The position numbers and the translations under genes were made by a program. The notes beneath the pieces were generated by a model. The model did no database searches, was not told where the DNA came from, and was given only the letters and a program-made list of their open reading frames with translations. This document shows, in pieces, positions 12,101-21,784 of a DNA stretch of 64,000 nt (positions are counted from its first letter, which is position 1; the number at the start of each line of letters is the position of its first letter). Source of the stretch: Stichopus chloronotus (lineage: Eukaryota > Echinodermata > Holothuroidea > Aspidochirotida > Stichopodidae); assembly GCA_021234535.1 (NCBI GenBank), contig CM037843.1, positions 17,329,911-17,393,910 on the forward strand, written 5' to 3'.

Positions 12101-15100
12101 TAGTCAAGAAGGGCATCGCATTTAGAACTGTCTACCCAACCCCTATAACAGTGACAATACCTTGGTGGAAGAACTTTCTCCAGTTGTAGTAGGTGTGAAC
12201 AGTCCTATATGATGTAGCAGAAAAGTGGTATTTTTTTTTCATTTTCATGAATACTATCAGTGGCTTTTGGTGGAAATCTATGAATCTCTCATGAACTGCC
12301 TCATCATATATTGCATTTTGATGAGGTATTCTGCTGACAAAAACACTGAATACTGCCTTAATATAGCTGGGAGTTTAAACTGACTGATGGAGAAGAGTCA
12401 TAATTTTATTTTAAATAAATGTGGCAGCATAATACCAGGTAGTGATATATGATAGAAGTGTCCTACAGTAATACAGTTCGAAACTGTTTTATATGGCATC
12501 TTAGAGATGTTTTTCTCTCTTAAAGTTTTGGCGAAAGAGCATGATATCTGTGTGCATCTGAAGCTGCGCATTTGTCTCTCGTTCGAGATACTCGTGCTTG
12601 CAAAGTAGAAAATAGGATAGGGCAAGAAGCCTGGACATGATTGCATCCTGACCTGTCAGGGTGCAGTGAAGACAAACACGCACCATCAACTTTTGATCGA
12701 TTGTACTCTGGGTGATAGGTCATCGGGAGACACTGGTACGGTTTGGTTTCCGTCATGGAAAGCCATTCGCACATTGCCGTCGCCAGCGACCAACCCAAAG
12801 AGGTGTATTGTACAGCTTAGATCAGGCCTCGAATTCTGGGGCGCGGGAGTGCGATCGCACACCGCCGCTGGCCTCGAACCGCTCCGAGAAGTGCGGATTT
12901 TTTTGCACACCTAGAAGAAAAGTGGGAACACAGGCAATCCGTGAAAGTTTCCAGGTTCACACCTGGAAAACTCTTAAACTGAAGGCCTGGTACATGTATC
13001 AAGCAAATTGGAGCAGCTGGATGCATTTGTTTTTTTTAATTCCTTTTCATAACAAAGACTAGGTTGGCTATTGACCAAGTGTGAGGTACAGAAATGCACC
13101 AGCTGGCAAAAAACTGGGTTGGTTCAGTATTTGGCTTAAAATCTCTACAAACTCAGCTGTGGACTTACATGAAGAGAAATGAACAGTCTGCTATACGTAT
13201 ATCACCGGCTGGCCAAAAAAAAAGGCACAGGGAGGTGATAATAATATGTCACAAGCCGCTTAAACTGCTGTCACAGACCCTACATTTGTAAGGAAAAGCA
13301 AGGTCGCATTTGTATCTGGCATGAGATGTTGTATTCTTTGGCAAAATGTCTGTCTTTTTGCTCAAAGATGAAGGATTGACAATGTTTCAACAAGTGTGAT
13401 TGACATATAGATTATTTTGAAGCCTAGGAGAGAGACCAGAATTTGTCGCTAGGGAAACATCAGTAATTACCTGAGACCTACCACATGTAGAATGCTCACT
13501 GATGATCCTACACCCTCACCAGTGTTGGCATTAAAGGAATTCTCCACCATCGCCTCTTATGTCACTTAAAAAGATGCAAACATTATTGTAGACAAGTCAT
13601 CTCTCTCATTTTCAGGAAATATCTCAAAGAATTCGCAAAATGAATTATTTTTGTAAATATCTGAGGTTGGAGCCTGTTGCTAGAAATCAATTGCTTGTGA
13701 CGTAGTACCGACAAAACTAGATTGGACATTGCCCTTGATTTTTAGCTCAAGCTGTGGGTTACAGTGTTATTCTTATTTCTTATTTTGTGATAAAACCTTC
13801 ATTTCACCAGGGAATGGCATAGACTTACCTTTGAAAGCATTGTTCAGAGCTACCTAATTGTTTAAGGATTAGTTGACTTAAATAACGTTGGTCTGTGAAT
13901 GATATTGAACTGGTACTGCTGAATAAAGGATAGAAATACCTGTGAGCTAATTACACAGCTTACCTTCGATTGGTTTGGTGGGTCTTAAAGTATTAGAAGC
14001 AATTAAATATTATGTCTATCACAATAACAGCTCCTCTCGTTTCATTTGCTTAGTATGTTAGTGTCTTATTGAATGTATCTTACTGAAAGTATCTTACTTA
14101 ATGTAGACATTCATAGAGTTTTCATAATCTCTGAACGAAAGAGTTTTTGCGTCCAAGACCTTGTCAGAAACAGGAAGAGTGCGAAAAATGGAAAACGGTT
14201 ATCGTTGCTTCTACGTCACACATTTTCAGGCTTGTGTTGTCCAACATTCATAGCGTTATTTCACATCTAAGGAAGCTTCCTCTGGTAAAATAGTTATGTT
14301 TAACTGATAGAACAGTAAAGAATCTCATATATTATGTGAACTTTTTTTGTTGGTGGTGAATTCCTTTAAGGCCCATCCACACTATCCGATTGGATGCCAC
14401 GCAACCCCTTGCAGCAAGATTAGTCAGACGTGTCGCAAAGTGCAAAAGACTTTACAATTAATTGGAAGCAGTCATGCAACTCAATCTTATGGGACGGAAC
14501 ATGCTTGTTCGCATGAGACTGAAATGTGCAACTGACCAAAGTGGCGGACTTATGGAATGAACCTGATGAAGATCAGTTAATTGAAATATATGGGGAGAAG
14601 ATTTCCTTGTCTCTTGGACATAATGTATAAAAGAGCATAAAACAGAATAATCCAAACGTTATCTTCCACTGATAAGTGTAGGGCCTAGTGCAAATTGCAC
14701 AAAAAGGGCTTGTGCTTTGGTCTGTGTACTAGGCTTCTTGAAAACATGTGAAAAGATTGAGATCAGTGTCTATGCAATTAGATATGTTGACCACTAAATA
14801 ATCACAGAAGGGCACAAGCTGTACAGCAAAGGCTCACTTCTCCAATCTGCAAACTAGTTGCGTAGTGTTGACACCTTCTACTTAAAACTAGTTAGTTGTC
14901 AGGTGCTCACTGCGATGAGGTAATCTCGCCGAAGTAAGTCGCGTCGCATAATGTGGAAGGGACTAAGGGGATCAAGCCGTTTAATTGATTCTATTGTGTT
15001 TAGTAAAATCAGTAGATTCATTGAACAGAAAATGTTAAAAAAATCAGATTATTACTTTTTCACTTGCCAATTTAAATTCAAATGAGTAAGTCAAAGTAGT

Positions 15101-17559
15101 AGTGTGTATTTTGAAGAATAATATTGATTCTATTTGAGACAAAATAAGTTGGGCAGGTTTGGTGAAAATTTTGCCACAAATCCTAAGTCACTGCTTTAAC
15201 ATTTGGTCTACAGAAACTTTGTGACAAGCTACCTTGACTCACAATGGCATTTTTTACCTCTGATGCTAAAGTCACGTTAAATTCAAGCTAGAGGGATTAT
15301 TTGTAGACATCCTTCCAGAAAGAAAAAAAAAGTAAAAGACCTCCTCCCTTCTTTCCTTTTCAAAACATCGAATTGTGTTATGTTTTGTGGTGGAATTGTG
15401 CCACGTTGAAAAGTTCATCTATTTCTGTGCCGGGGTGAATGCTCTAGCTGGTTAAGGAACTTTGACCGTGCAGATATTGGGATCGAAGCCAATCTGCTCG
15501 ATGAGTTTGTTTTACGGTTACAGAGGAAGCCCGTCAGTGTCATAAGTTGGTTTCATTTTCGAGACATTTTTGCTTTTGTCCCTTTTAAAGTCAGAATTAT
15601 TTTTCACACCTGAGACCTCGGAAACTGAATTTGAAGGCCAGTGCAAGGAGAGATTTTTATTCCATTGGTTCACGTCATTCACCATCAAGCTTGCTTCAAA
15701 CTACTCGGAAAACATTTCTGTTTTTGTTGCCTTGCATGTCAAGAATTTTCGTCTCATCAAATAAATTCTTTTGATCCCATACAAAAATATGTCACATAAA
15801 AATCACCTAAAATGTATCTGGAATCTTTCTTTTTTTAAAAACCATGATACATTAATATCGTTTGTTATGTCGTCACAAAACTATTTCTGGTAGACTTGCA
15901 GTTTTAAAGCGTCGGGCGCAATTCATCGTTACAAAGAGTCGTCGTCGTGGGTCCTTTGTAGTTTGTTTCCTCAGGGTTGCAGGCACCGCTTCTCTCAGTC
16001 AGTGTAATTTTCAGAATGGTGTCAATAAGTGCTTGGTTACATGGAATCGTGGTTTCATATTCTTTTGTGATAGGTTAAGTGATGGTTCCCGGTGATCAAC
16101 CCTGCAAATGATCCCAGATGCAACTGACGAATCAGGGAAATTATAAGCTTGTTTGTCAGTTTTCATGTCAAGGTGTTTCAAGTCTATCGAACAGTCTCAA
16201 GTCCCCCTAGGGCCCAAAGATGTACTTGTCCATCTGGGTGTCCTGAAATGACGACAAGCATTGTTTTGGCAAAGATCAAAGTGTTGATAGAGGTCAGTGT
16301 GAATAGAGCCAGTGACATCCCTCTAAAGGAAATGACACATGATTCAGTACACATGAAATAGAAGAGAAACATAAATGCAAAATGAAGTGCAAAACAAAGA
16401 GAACAATGAGATAGCTGTGGCCAGAGTTGGTATAAATGAGAAGCCATTAGTGATCTCTTCTCTTTTTTTGTTTGATGTTGTAAGTTTAGCTAGCTGTTTT
16501 CAGACCAAAGAATCAGTTTGTTGTACTGTCTGCCTATCCTTTCAACAATCAGACAAAGCTATCATTACATCATGTGACGATCTAGGTTGTGCTAGAATGT
16601 TTAAAGGAAAAAAATCTTTGTAAAATGCCATCTTAGACATTTGTTTTTCATTTAGGTCGATAGTTAAAATGTCTCCATTGTTCTTCTGCACCATTTAATT
16701 TCCTGCTTGAGGAGAAATTAGATTGTAACTTAGCCATCGTAGGATTTATCCACCGAAGTCTTTACCAGAAAAGGATACGTACAAGCTATCGGCCGTAACT
16801 CGACAGACTGGTTTACCCGTATTAGCATATATCATGAGTGCATCGTAAATTATTGTTTGCCAATTTTGATTCTGTCATGAATCGTGATTTTATATGCATG
16901 TGCACTGTGAGGAAATTACCTCTGAGAAAGTGGTAACGGGAAACCATGACTTGTGCACAATCAGCATCATAAACTACGGGATATATGTAAAACTACAAAC
17001 TGTGGATACACTGTGACATCTTAAATGATTTAAGTACAAGACAAAAATACATATAGCTTGAAGACAATGAACCTTGGAAAATTTGCATGCAGTCCAAAGC
17101 GCGTTGGCAAGCAAGGTACATAGAAAGTTGAGAAGGTTCAGTGCCGTTATCCCGAAACAGAATTCTGCAAACGAGGCTTTAGATGCAATGGTCACCTCTT
17201 TATCTGAACAATCTCTGTGAGATAATTTGACATGAATAGTTTAGCTTATGCAGCCAAGGCTGATTTGAAATTTTCCAAGCACTTGTTGTTTAATAACCCC
17301 CCCCCCAAGCATATCTGATGGCAAAAATGTAAAATGTAACTAAATTTTTTGATAGCTTTTCCATTGTCACTGCTGAATAAATGACTGGTTATTTGCTTCT
17401 CATCAGCTCGGACAGGTCACCACGGTGACGATGGACTCGGAGATGTCAGATGCGCTCCAGAGGGAACAAAGGATAAAGGAACATTATCAGATTGTTTTAA
17501 GAAAGGAAATTCAAAAGTGTCAAGAGTCAGAAGGGAAAGTTGTATGCTTCAACTCCGAG
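59..17559 (+). CDS. PPP1R21: PPP1R21 (FERRY subunit Fy-2 homologue), spliced coding region, eight internal exons
   Basis: Eight exons, listed separately below, splice into 1203 nt (401 codons) with compatible phases and no stop. The product is collinear with the middle and C-terminal half of vertebrate PPP1R21, matching landmarks such as LHENA, ILPYQL, SLEEEC, LPTATQKL, SVPYE and EKEHW in the right order. In mammals PPP1R21 is a coiled-coil protein with an N-terminal KLRAQ region and a C-terminal TTKRSYEDQ-family region. It forms the FERRY complex with TBCK, C12orf4, CRYZL1 and GATD1, binds Rab5 on early endosomes and links them to mRNA and ribosomes. It was first listed as a protein phosphatase 1 regulator. 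The KLRAQ region lies upstream of the window, and the tail with the TTKRSYEDQ motif was not found. Assignment is from remembered family sequence, not a search. Confidence 0.93.
161..1830 (+). other. Intron after exon a, holding a diverged tandem array
   Basis: GT-AG intron of 1670 bp with donor gtgagt and acceptor GGTATTTTAG. A TG/TATG microsatellite lies near 369-402 and a diverged tandem repeat array covers about 360-1120. The rest (1120-1830) shows no gene. Short open frames on both strands here do not look coding. Confidence 0.85.
360..1120. repeat. Diverged tandem array, unit about 125-145 bp, plus a GATATCTCAAGAA-type repeat
   Basis: The word TGGTAGTGG or TGGTAGTCC recurs at about 620, 764, 891 and 1035. 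It is followed each time by a variant of 'TTGTTCA/GTCCAAGATTTGGGGGTCCAA' and then 'GGGCCAT', which gives a period of roughly 125-145 bp. The first part, about 360-620, contains a TG-rich run, GACACTGGCTTG, TTTTTGGTGGAGTCAAAGGTC and GGATATCTCAAGAA. These also occur near 37.3 and 59.6 kb, so the array is related to a dispersed family. No coding potential is seen. Confidence 0.7.
1831..1919 (+). CDS. PPP1R21: PPP1R21 exon b
   Basis: The exon is 89 nt between acceptor GGTATTTTAG and donor CTAAG|gtaagc. It enters in phase 0 and leaves after two bases of a codon. It encodes ETAVDFGEVAANFSKYV and then HETILPYQLL. The human counterpart reads ETTVKL...FSEHL...KILPYQL, so the exon boundary falls inside the conserved ILPYQL-SLEEEC join. 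The split serine codon is completed by the first base of the next exon. Confidence 0.92.
1920..3253 (+). other. Intron after exon b
   Basis: GT-AG intron of 1334 bp with donor gtaagc and acceptor CTATTTCAG. A short imperfect CA microsatellite lies at about 2528-2556. No mobile element ends, RNA gene or conserved frame were recognised in the remainder. Confidence 0.85.
3254..3483 (+). CDS. PPP1R21: PPP1R21 exon c (longest exon)
   Basis: The exon is 230 nt after acceptor TTTCAG. It completes the split Ser codon and runs SLEEECAISSCPQTLESRN, then a helical stretch including SSFKRMCSALVALESYVSLLA and ending in SASHLSRTLH. The human protein has SLEEECESS, a KLQTYIALLA-like stretch and ALHGFHDV at the same places. 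Exonic codons favour G or C in the third position, unlike the AT-rich flanks. The donor is G|gttcgt, a weak site (T at +3), but using it restores the frame as CTG CAC G|AT GTT TCC with the next exon. The exon ends in phase 1. Confidence 0.93.
3484..4119 (+). other. Intron after exon c (shortest)
   Basis: 636 bp, donor gttcgt, acceptor TTTGCCCGCAG. No repeat or gene seen in it. Confidence 0.85.
4120..4247 (+). CDS. PPP1R21: PPP1R21 exon d
   Basis: The exon is 128 nt between acceptor CCCGCAG and donor AAAG|gtgagc. Joined to the previous exon it reads LHDVSKSYNLKVSLEHQLP, then TATQKLKTTDECVVSSLISL and TSTGK. The human protein has a very similar HELPTATQKL..TTNDCILSSVVAL...GAGK. This is one of the best conserved blocks in the window and fixes the gene identity. 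It enters in phase 1 and ends in phase 0. Confidence 0.95.
5019..7288. mobile_element. Probable old non-autonomous hAT-like element
   Basis: The right end, reverse-complemented from 7288, reads CAGTGGTTCCCAACTTTT, a classic hAT terminus. The left end from 5019 reads CGGTGGCTCC, 8 of 10 matching. Flanking octamers TTCTAGAC (5011-5018) and CTCTGTGC (7289-7296) match at 4 of 8, with three of the four mismatches transitions, as expected of an old 8-bp target duplication. There is an inner inverted pair: TAAGCAGTAGTGATA at about 5308 and, on the opposite strand, TAAGCAGTAGCGGTA ending at about 7062. The interior carries tandem subrepeats and no transposase-like frame. Boundaries are inferred by eye. 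Confidence 0.5.
5960..6650. repeat. Five diverged tandem subrepeats with hairpin motifs
   Basis: A unit containing ACGATAAAATATAGACTT, TATAGTCTCG and GATAAATATCGG...GAAAATA recurs with its AGACTT word (AAACTT in the second copy) near 6024, 6148, 6245, 6404 and 6576. Spacings are about 124, 97, 159 and 172 bp, so the spacer grew or shrank between copies. Each unit can fold, because AGACT pairs with AGTCT and CGATAAATATCG is nearly self-complementary. The last two units also share a GC-richer spacer with TGTGGCTT and ACTGC(A/G)GGTCA. No coding capacity is seen. Confidence 0.8.
7872..8033 (+). CDS. PPP1R21: PPP1R21 exon e
   Basis: The exon is 162 nt, phase 0 to phase 0, between acceptor CTCTCCAG and donor AGG|gtaaga. 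It encodes LANFLVTNQEFFAT, a variable Ser/Arg-rich middle (RTRGHSFSSSVRDKG), and ends VAQLRQRAMAYMAKLNR. The human segment has IASFFSNNLDYF at the start and KKAAAYMKSLRK at the end, with a loop between of unrelated sequence, so the ends carry the homology. Because both edges are phase 0, skipping the exon would keep the frame. Confidence 0.92.
8034..9338 (+). other. Intron after exon e
   Basis: 1305 bp, donor gtaaga, acceptor CCTCGTCAG. AT-rich with short A runs. No repeat ends, RNA gene or conserved frame recognised. Confidence 0.85.
9339..9533 (+). CDS. PPP1R21: PPP1R21 exon f (SVPYE and EKEHW coiled-coil block)
   Basis: The exon is 195 nt, phase 0 to phase 0, between acceptor CGTCAG and donor AAAAAG|gtgcgt. 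It encodes PCPQSVPYETAVTEHSVLI, then SSVESKEGLTSQLLETKD and LSEEKEHWSLEAQLIQMKLE. The human protein has ESVPYEEAL...SSTESREGLAQQ...LEQEKEHWMLEAQLAKIKLE, the clearest single match in the window. The second half is a charged coiled coil. An ATG-started frame overlaps it, but the splice sites and homology place the exon start at 9339. Confidence 0.96.
9534..11641 (+). other. Intron after exon f
   Basis: 2108 bp, donor gtgcgt, acceptor CATTCCGCAG. No mobile element ends or conserved frames were recognised. Short ATG frames near 9700-11100 lack coding character. Confidence 0.85.
11642..11785 (+). CDS. PPP1R21: PPP1R21 exon g (linker exon)
   Basis: The exon is 144 nt, phase 0 to phase 0, between acceptor TTCCGCAG and donor GAGGAG|gtaaaa. 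It opens RNDELEDQMTKLMAS, continuing the coiled coil of the previous exon, and then becomes a Pro/Glu/Ala/Lys-rich linker (ELRQEPPKEPQTVKTGKD). The human protein also has a poorly conserved linker here, so assignment rests mainly on position, splice sites and phase. The high G+C third positions support coding. Confidence 0.85.
12690..12910. other. CpG-dense, GC-rich patch with an internal palindrome
   Basis: This stretch stands out from the AT-rich intron. GGCCTCGAA occurs at 12825-12833 and again at 12870-12878, 45 bp apart. Between them lies GTGCGATCGCAC (12849-12860), a perfect 12-bp palindrome. All six frames stay open for a while here, which is a base-composition effect rather than evidence for a gene. 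It could be a repeat fragment or a regulatory patch. Confidence 0.45.
14371..14963. mobile_element. MITE-like segment with imperfect terminal inverted repeats
   Basis: The left end GCCCATCCACACTATCCGA (from 14371) pairs with the right end, which reads GTCCCTTCCACATTATGCGA on the opposite strand (14944-14963), about 16 matches over 20. TAAG flanks both sides (14367-14370 and 14964-14967), a possible 4-bp target duplication. The interior, about 590 bp, has no transposase frame. The family is not identified. Confidence 0.45.
15436..15495 (+). repeat. tRNA-derived SINE head (fragment)
   Basis: GCTCTAGCTGGTTAAGG resembles an RNA polymerase III A box of the GGCTCAGTGGTTAAG type with one inserted base. 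About 30 bases further on, GGGATCGAAGCC matches the B box form GGGTTCGAATCC at 10 of 12. The spacing suits a tRNA-like promoter, but the stretch does not fold as a full tRNA and has no clear tail. It is best read as a decayed SINE. Confidence 0.5.
17407..17559 (+). CDS. PPP1R21: PPP1R21 exon h (last exon clearly seen)
   Basis: The exon is 153 nt, phase 0 to phase 0, between acceptor TTCTCATCAG and donor TCCGAG|gtaagc. It encodes LGQVTTVTMDSEMSDALQRE, then QRIKEHYQIVLRKEIQK and ends VVCFNSE. The human protein has LIGTLTRTSDSEVPDVESREDLIKNHY...SVHFYAE at the same point. The next residues expected from the family are CRAL..RL and the tail with the TTKRSYEDQ motif. None of these could be found in the following 46 kb except a weak candidate at the window end. 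Confidence 0.92.
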
Positions 17560-20500
17560 GTAAGCCGATCTTTTCTGTATCGCCAAATTGGTTAGGTCCC
17601 CAGAATCATATTACCCCCTCAGCTGATGCCTCTACGAATATTCCCTTTCGCTTTCCTTTTCTCAAAGTGGAAAATTTTGGATTGGGCATTCTTTTTCTTC
17701 TGTAGGTTTTTGACCTCAGTCGAAATGACTTTCGGGTTTAACAGAGGAAGGTCATAGACATTTTTCATCCCAACAAAATAGGTTAACAATCGTTCGTACG
17801 GCCGTTCACCTCCTTTGATCTCAGTGTTAAGCGGCATCGTTAATGGGGTTAATGATCTACCAAGCATTGTTCTCCGGGTTTGGTTACACGTTGCCACGTG
17901 AACTGGGCAGAAATGCTTCAGACGTTTTGAATGTACGAGATAAGATAGGAAGAAAAACTCCTCCAAGCATAAGAGTAGTGTGGGTACTAGCCCATCAAAT
18001 TAAAATGCTGGTAGTTTCTCGTATCCAGGTGCGTTTTTCACTTTCGCAAACGCTGACAAAACAAGAGCAGATTAAGATTAATGTCTGCAACCTGTGCCTG
18101 AGTTTGCCAAAGTCATCCAGCAACAGTCGAGTGAAACAAGAGGAGAGTTATTTAAAATCATATGATAAATAATAGCTACAATAAAAGTGGAGTTAAATAT
18201 TTAAGGTTCACTGCCTTCCTATGCTGAATTGCCAGTATTTATGAAACAGTGTTTTCTTCACTGAAAATGTCTTTGACTTCATCCCTCCCTCTTTGAAATG
18301 CTCAAGTAGCGCTTCGCATCATTGTGCATGTCGTTCTCAGTAACGAACTGCACCAGAACTCACTGTTGATGGATCGGTCCTCTGGCAACTGTGTGTGAAC
18401 ATATCGTGTGTGTGTCTGCGTATCGCCGTGGAACATTCACGTGGCTGTATTTTATGTGATCGCCATGAATGTCTAAAATAATGAATCCGAGCAAAATCAG
18501 GAGAATCCAAGGAATGAAATGTTTGTCACAATGACATTACTCCTTTCCCATCAATTTGTTCATCCCTGTGGAGAACCTGAAACTGTCTGTTTAAGAAGAA
18601 TGGAACACCTTTGGCTATAAAATGAGCCTTTTGACACGTAAGGCTTACAGTATCTTGGAAACGTGGTAGTCTTTTAACATGTTTTTTTTTTTCCCCTTTT
18701 TTTTTACACTTTTTGTGGTCACACATCACGCATGATGAGATCATTTCAAGGGAATATGTGATGCTCACCAAAGTTATTCTAAACTAAACCCCAGAACGCC
18801 TGAAATGAAGAGAAATCTGTTCTATCGATCCACAGCAAGATAAACACATCCACCAGAATTTTAAATATTTCCTCAAGTGGACATGTCATGCTTTTTTTTA
18901 TACCTTGTAGCGTCTGGCTGGAAGCCTTTGATAGTTCCATGATTGATTTATTTGAAAGCTTGATAAAAGTATCTTATCAGTGTTGCATGTTGATTGAATG
19001 ATAAACAGCCAATCCTCACATGATATCATACATGTTTTTCTCTTCTCGAGAGCTACCTACCCTCACCATTATGGTATGTCTGGATATCACGTCACGTTCT
19101 ATCCTGTAGAAAAGGTCTTATCGAGACATGATTGTAGCGCATAACAAGAATTCTGCGAGGATTGGGTGTGATAAGTGATATTACGCTAGGGTCACTCCTG
19201 TGCAAATTTGTGGTTACAAACTCCCTCCGGTGTTGTTAAACGATAGGGAAATTGAGGCTGTTTTGTGCAATTTCCAAATATACATTAAAGAAGATATATA
19301 GCCTATTTTGTTCAGGTATATGAATAGATCCTGGGCCATTGCTCAAGGGTTGTTGGTGCAAAATTTCTACTAATTATGATTTGTGGTGTTTATGCTAATT
19401 GCAGTTGGTTATATGCAATAGTTCCTGTCATATTTTTTTAAAGTTTTGTTTTTTGGCCTAATGATTAGCCATTTTAGGGTGTTTAGTGTTGTGGATAGGT
19501 ATCACATAGGGCAACTAGATATGATATCATAATTATACGTAAGGTAAAGTGTCTATTAATAACACTGGTGCATTTGTGGGAAATGTTAGTGCTATATGTG
19601 TATGGGGTATAATGGGGATAACAGAAAGGCAGTGGTTGGATATTTTGGTTCCCATTAACTCAGCCACTTTAAGTCAGCCTTACAGAAGCTCATTTGCAGC
19701 AATTTTTCATCAGTTTCGACAAGACATGGCTGTAACCGCAGCTTCGAGTACAATTTCCTCCCTGATATAATCACTGCAATGATTTCAGAGTGAAAATTTT
19801 TGGGGAAATGTCATTTGTTTGGTAATGCTTCGCCAGAAGTGACAATGAAGTCAGTGTTTTAGACAAATTTGAGCAGCAATTTAATTGTGTATTATTATGC
19901 AGATGAAGAGGATGATATTCAGAACCAGCTCAATACTAACTAATCATTTTACCCTCATGGTAGGTACATCGATACCTCATGTCTTGGCATTGCCCAGTGC
20001 TTCATTAGTCATATATAGAACAGGACAGCCCCTCTGTTGGACGTGGAGTTGGAGAAGTCTGACCTGTGAACTCAGGTAATTTGTGGGGGTGAAGAGTGTG
20101 TGGTTTAAGGTGGGGAGTGGGATACGGGGTTTGTTGTCCAACACTCTTGAGATAGATATGAAATGGACAAATGTGTAGAAGAGGGTTATGGCGATAGGAT
20201 CAATCAACTCACAGAATGGTTCCCAGTGTGAGACAAGTTATTGATGACAAACTTAATTAGCAATGTTCTGAAGGTGAGCCATCTATTCGATCTCAAGAAA
20301 TAACAAGATATATCTGGATGGTAGGTTCCCCCCTTTGCTGTCTTACTCTCCAAAGAGTTCTGTCTGCCAAGAATTAGAGTGGCACAGAAGAGCAACAGAA
20401 AACCTAGATTGTGCTGAACTTACTGAAGTTCACCTTTGCCTAACTCATCATTACAAGCATCCCACTCCCAAGGATCCCATACCCTCTCACTCCGATTTTC

Positions 20501-20619
20501 ACTCTTGGATGGAAAGTGTACAACTAGCTGAAATGTGAACTGAGGTAAGTATGGGATAGGTCTCCAAATGTGAAGCCCTTCAAAACTAAACCATATCAGT
20601 TTCAAAGAACAACAAAGAC
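17560..20619 (+). other. Intron or intergenic stretch after exon h
   Basis: Begins with donor gtaagc. No conserved exon or full repeat was recognised. A 30-base word at 19007-19036 recurs at 25181-25210. Open frames here are short and lack family resemblance. Confidence 0.6.
19007..19036. repeat. 30-base dispersed repeat, copy 1
   Basis: Identical at 29 of 30 positions to 25181-25210. It contains the palindromic core ATGATATCAT. The flanks do not align. Confidence 0.7.
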
Positions 20620-20937
20620 CAGTGGTGTATTCAGAATTTTGTCGTGGGGGGACACCGTTGAATCGTCATCCAGAGGGGGTTTAGGATATCCCCCCTCTTT
20701 TTTGAGAAAATTTGTATAATGTTGCATAACATTACACTTCGTCGTAGGCCTACTCGACAAGTTAATGTTTGCACCTGCTTGATGTGAAGACACTATGCTG
20801 TCTTTATTTCCTCATTTTTCCTCAGCTACCGTTTGGTTTTTTCCATTTTGTAAATTTTTTTTTAAGTGCCAATGGAGGGGACATGCACCTGTCACCCCCC
20901 AGCCACAACTAACGCCCCCGGTCTGAATCCACCGCTG
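20620..20937. mobile_element. 318-bp MITE, probably hAT superfamily
   Basis: The left end CAGTGGTGTATTCAGA and the right end, read on the other strand, CAGCGGTGGATTCAGA match at 14 of 16. G-rich and C-rich tracts follow inside each end, as in many hAT MITEs. AAGAC directly precedes the left end (20615-20619) and directly follows the right end (20938-20942), consistent with a 5-bp target duplication. No transposase frame lies inside, so it would need enzyme from elsewhere. Confidence 0.75.
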
Positions 20938-21164
20938 AAGACTTATTGTAGTTATTTGGTGGTATTACTGGACATTCTTGTAACCTTGAGGCACCGGGAA
21001 ACTATTCTTGGCCAGAGCTCTCTTCAATCAACCATGTCTTGAGTTACGAACAAGACCTTAGCATGGGGTTTGAAATGCCGTCAGTGAAATTATACGGTCT
21101 TTGATTTAAGAACCTTTTTAACTTGTCAGTGAAATATTTTTCTAGAGAGAAATAGAGTGTTTTA

Positions 21165-21510
21165 CAATGCACCAAGATGGCATACAAAGAAAAAAGCCAA
21201 ACTGATCGTTGTTAAACCATTTAGACTCATCAATAAACACCTGCAAAAGCTTTGTCTAATTAAGTCATTGTGCATAAATGTGTAACTTATGGGAACATGT
21301 GTCATTTGAATTTTGAAAGTTTGGTGAACAAATCATTCTCGAGCAACAAATCATTGAATTCCTATCAGTGAGAAACTTGTTTTTTGAAAGGAAGGCCACT
21401 GTCATGAGTGTCCTCTCTTATTTTGAATATTTTGTGTCCACAAAATATTGACTTTAAAGATTTGATATTTTTTCTTTGTGAAACAAATGCGTTATTTCCC
21501 TTTAAACCAA
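21165..21510. repeat. Dispersed repeat family R1, copy 1
   Basis: Aligns along its length with 28795-29135 and 50460-50785. Shared words in order include ATGGCATACAAAGAAA, CAATAAACA(C/T)C, GAAAGTTTGGTGAACAAATCATTCTCGAGC (shorter form TTTGGGTGAACAA in the third copy), GTGAGAAACTTG and GAAGGCCAC. All three copies have the same orientation. No coding frame or terminal inverted repeat was seen, so the class is unknown. Confidence 0.75.
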
Positions 21511-21784
21511 CCAGAGGGGGAAGTCTCAATGTGGCATTCTTGTAAGTGTATGTATGTTTCTCACAGCGATTGTGTGTGTTCGGAAATAAAAAAGCAAAAG
21601 GAATCAGATTAAGTTTGAACTTTAGGATGCTCATAATTTTTAAACGTATATGCAGGGTTGTTTATGACTAGACTGTAACTACTTTGAAAGCAACCGACAC
21701 CGAATAACTGTTCTTATTAGATTAAGTAGACCATGACGTGATATGTAATTTTACAATTACTTAGTTTCTATTTTCTCTGAAAGA

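Larger units (their letters stand above)
11786..17406 (+). other. Intron after exon g, with SINE-like and MITE-like remnants
   Basis: 5621 bp, donor gtaaaa, acceptor CTTCTCATCAG. It holds a CpG-dense patch (12690-12910), a MITE-like inverted-repeat segment (14371-14963) and a tRNA-derived SINE head (15436-15495). The remaining stretches 11786-12690, 12910-14370 and 15500-17406 show nothing recognisable. Confidence 0.8.

Noticed and set aside
12520..13062. Several overlapping frames up to 116 codons on both strands
   Set aside because: All strands and frames open together in the GC-rich patch, which is a composition effect.
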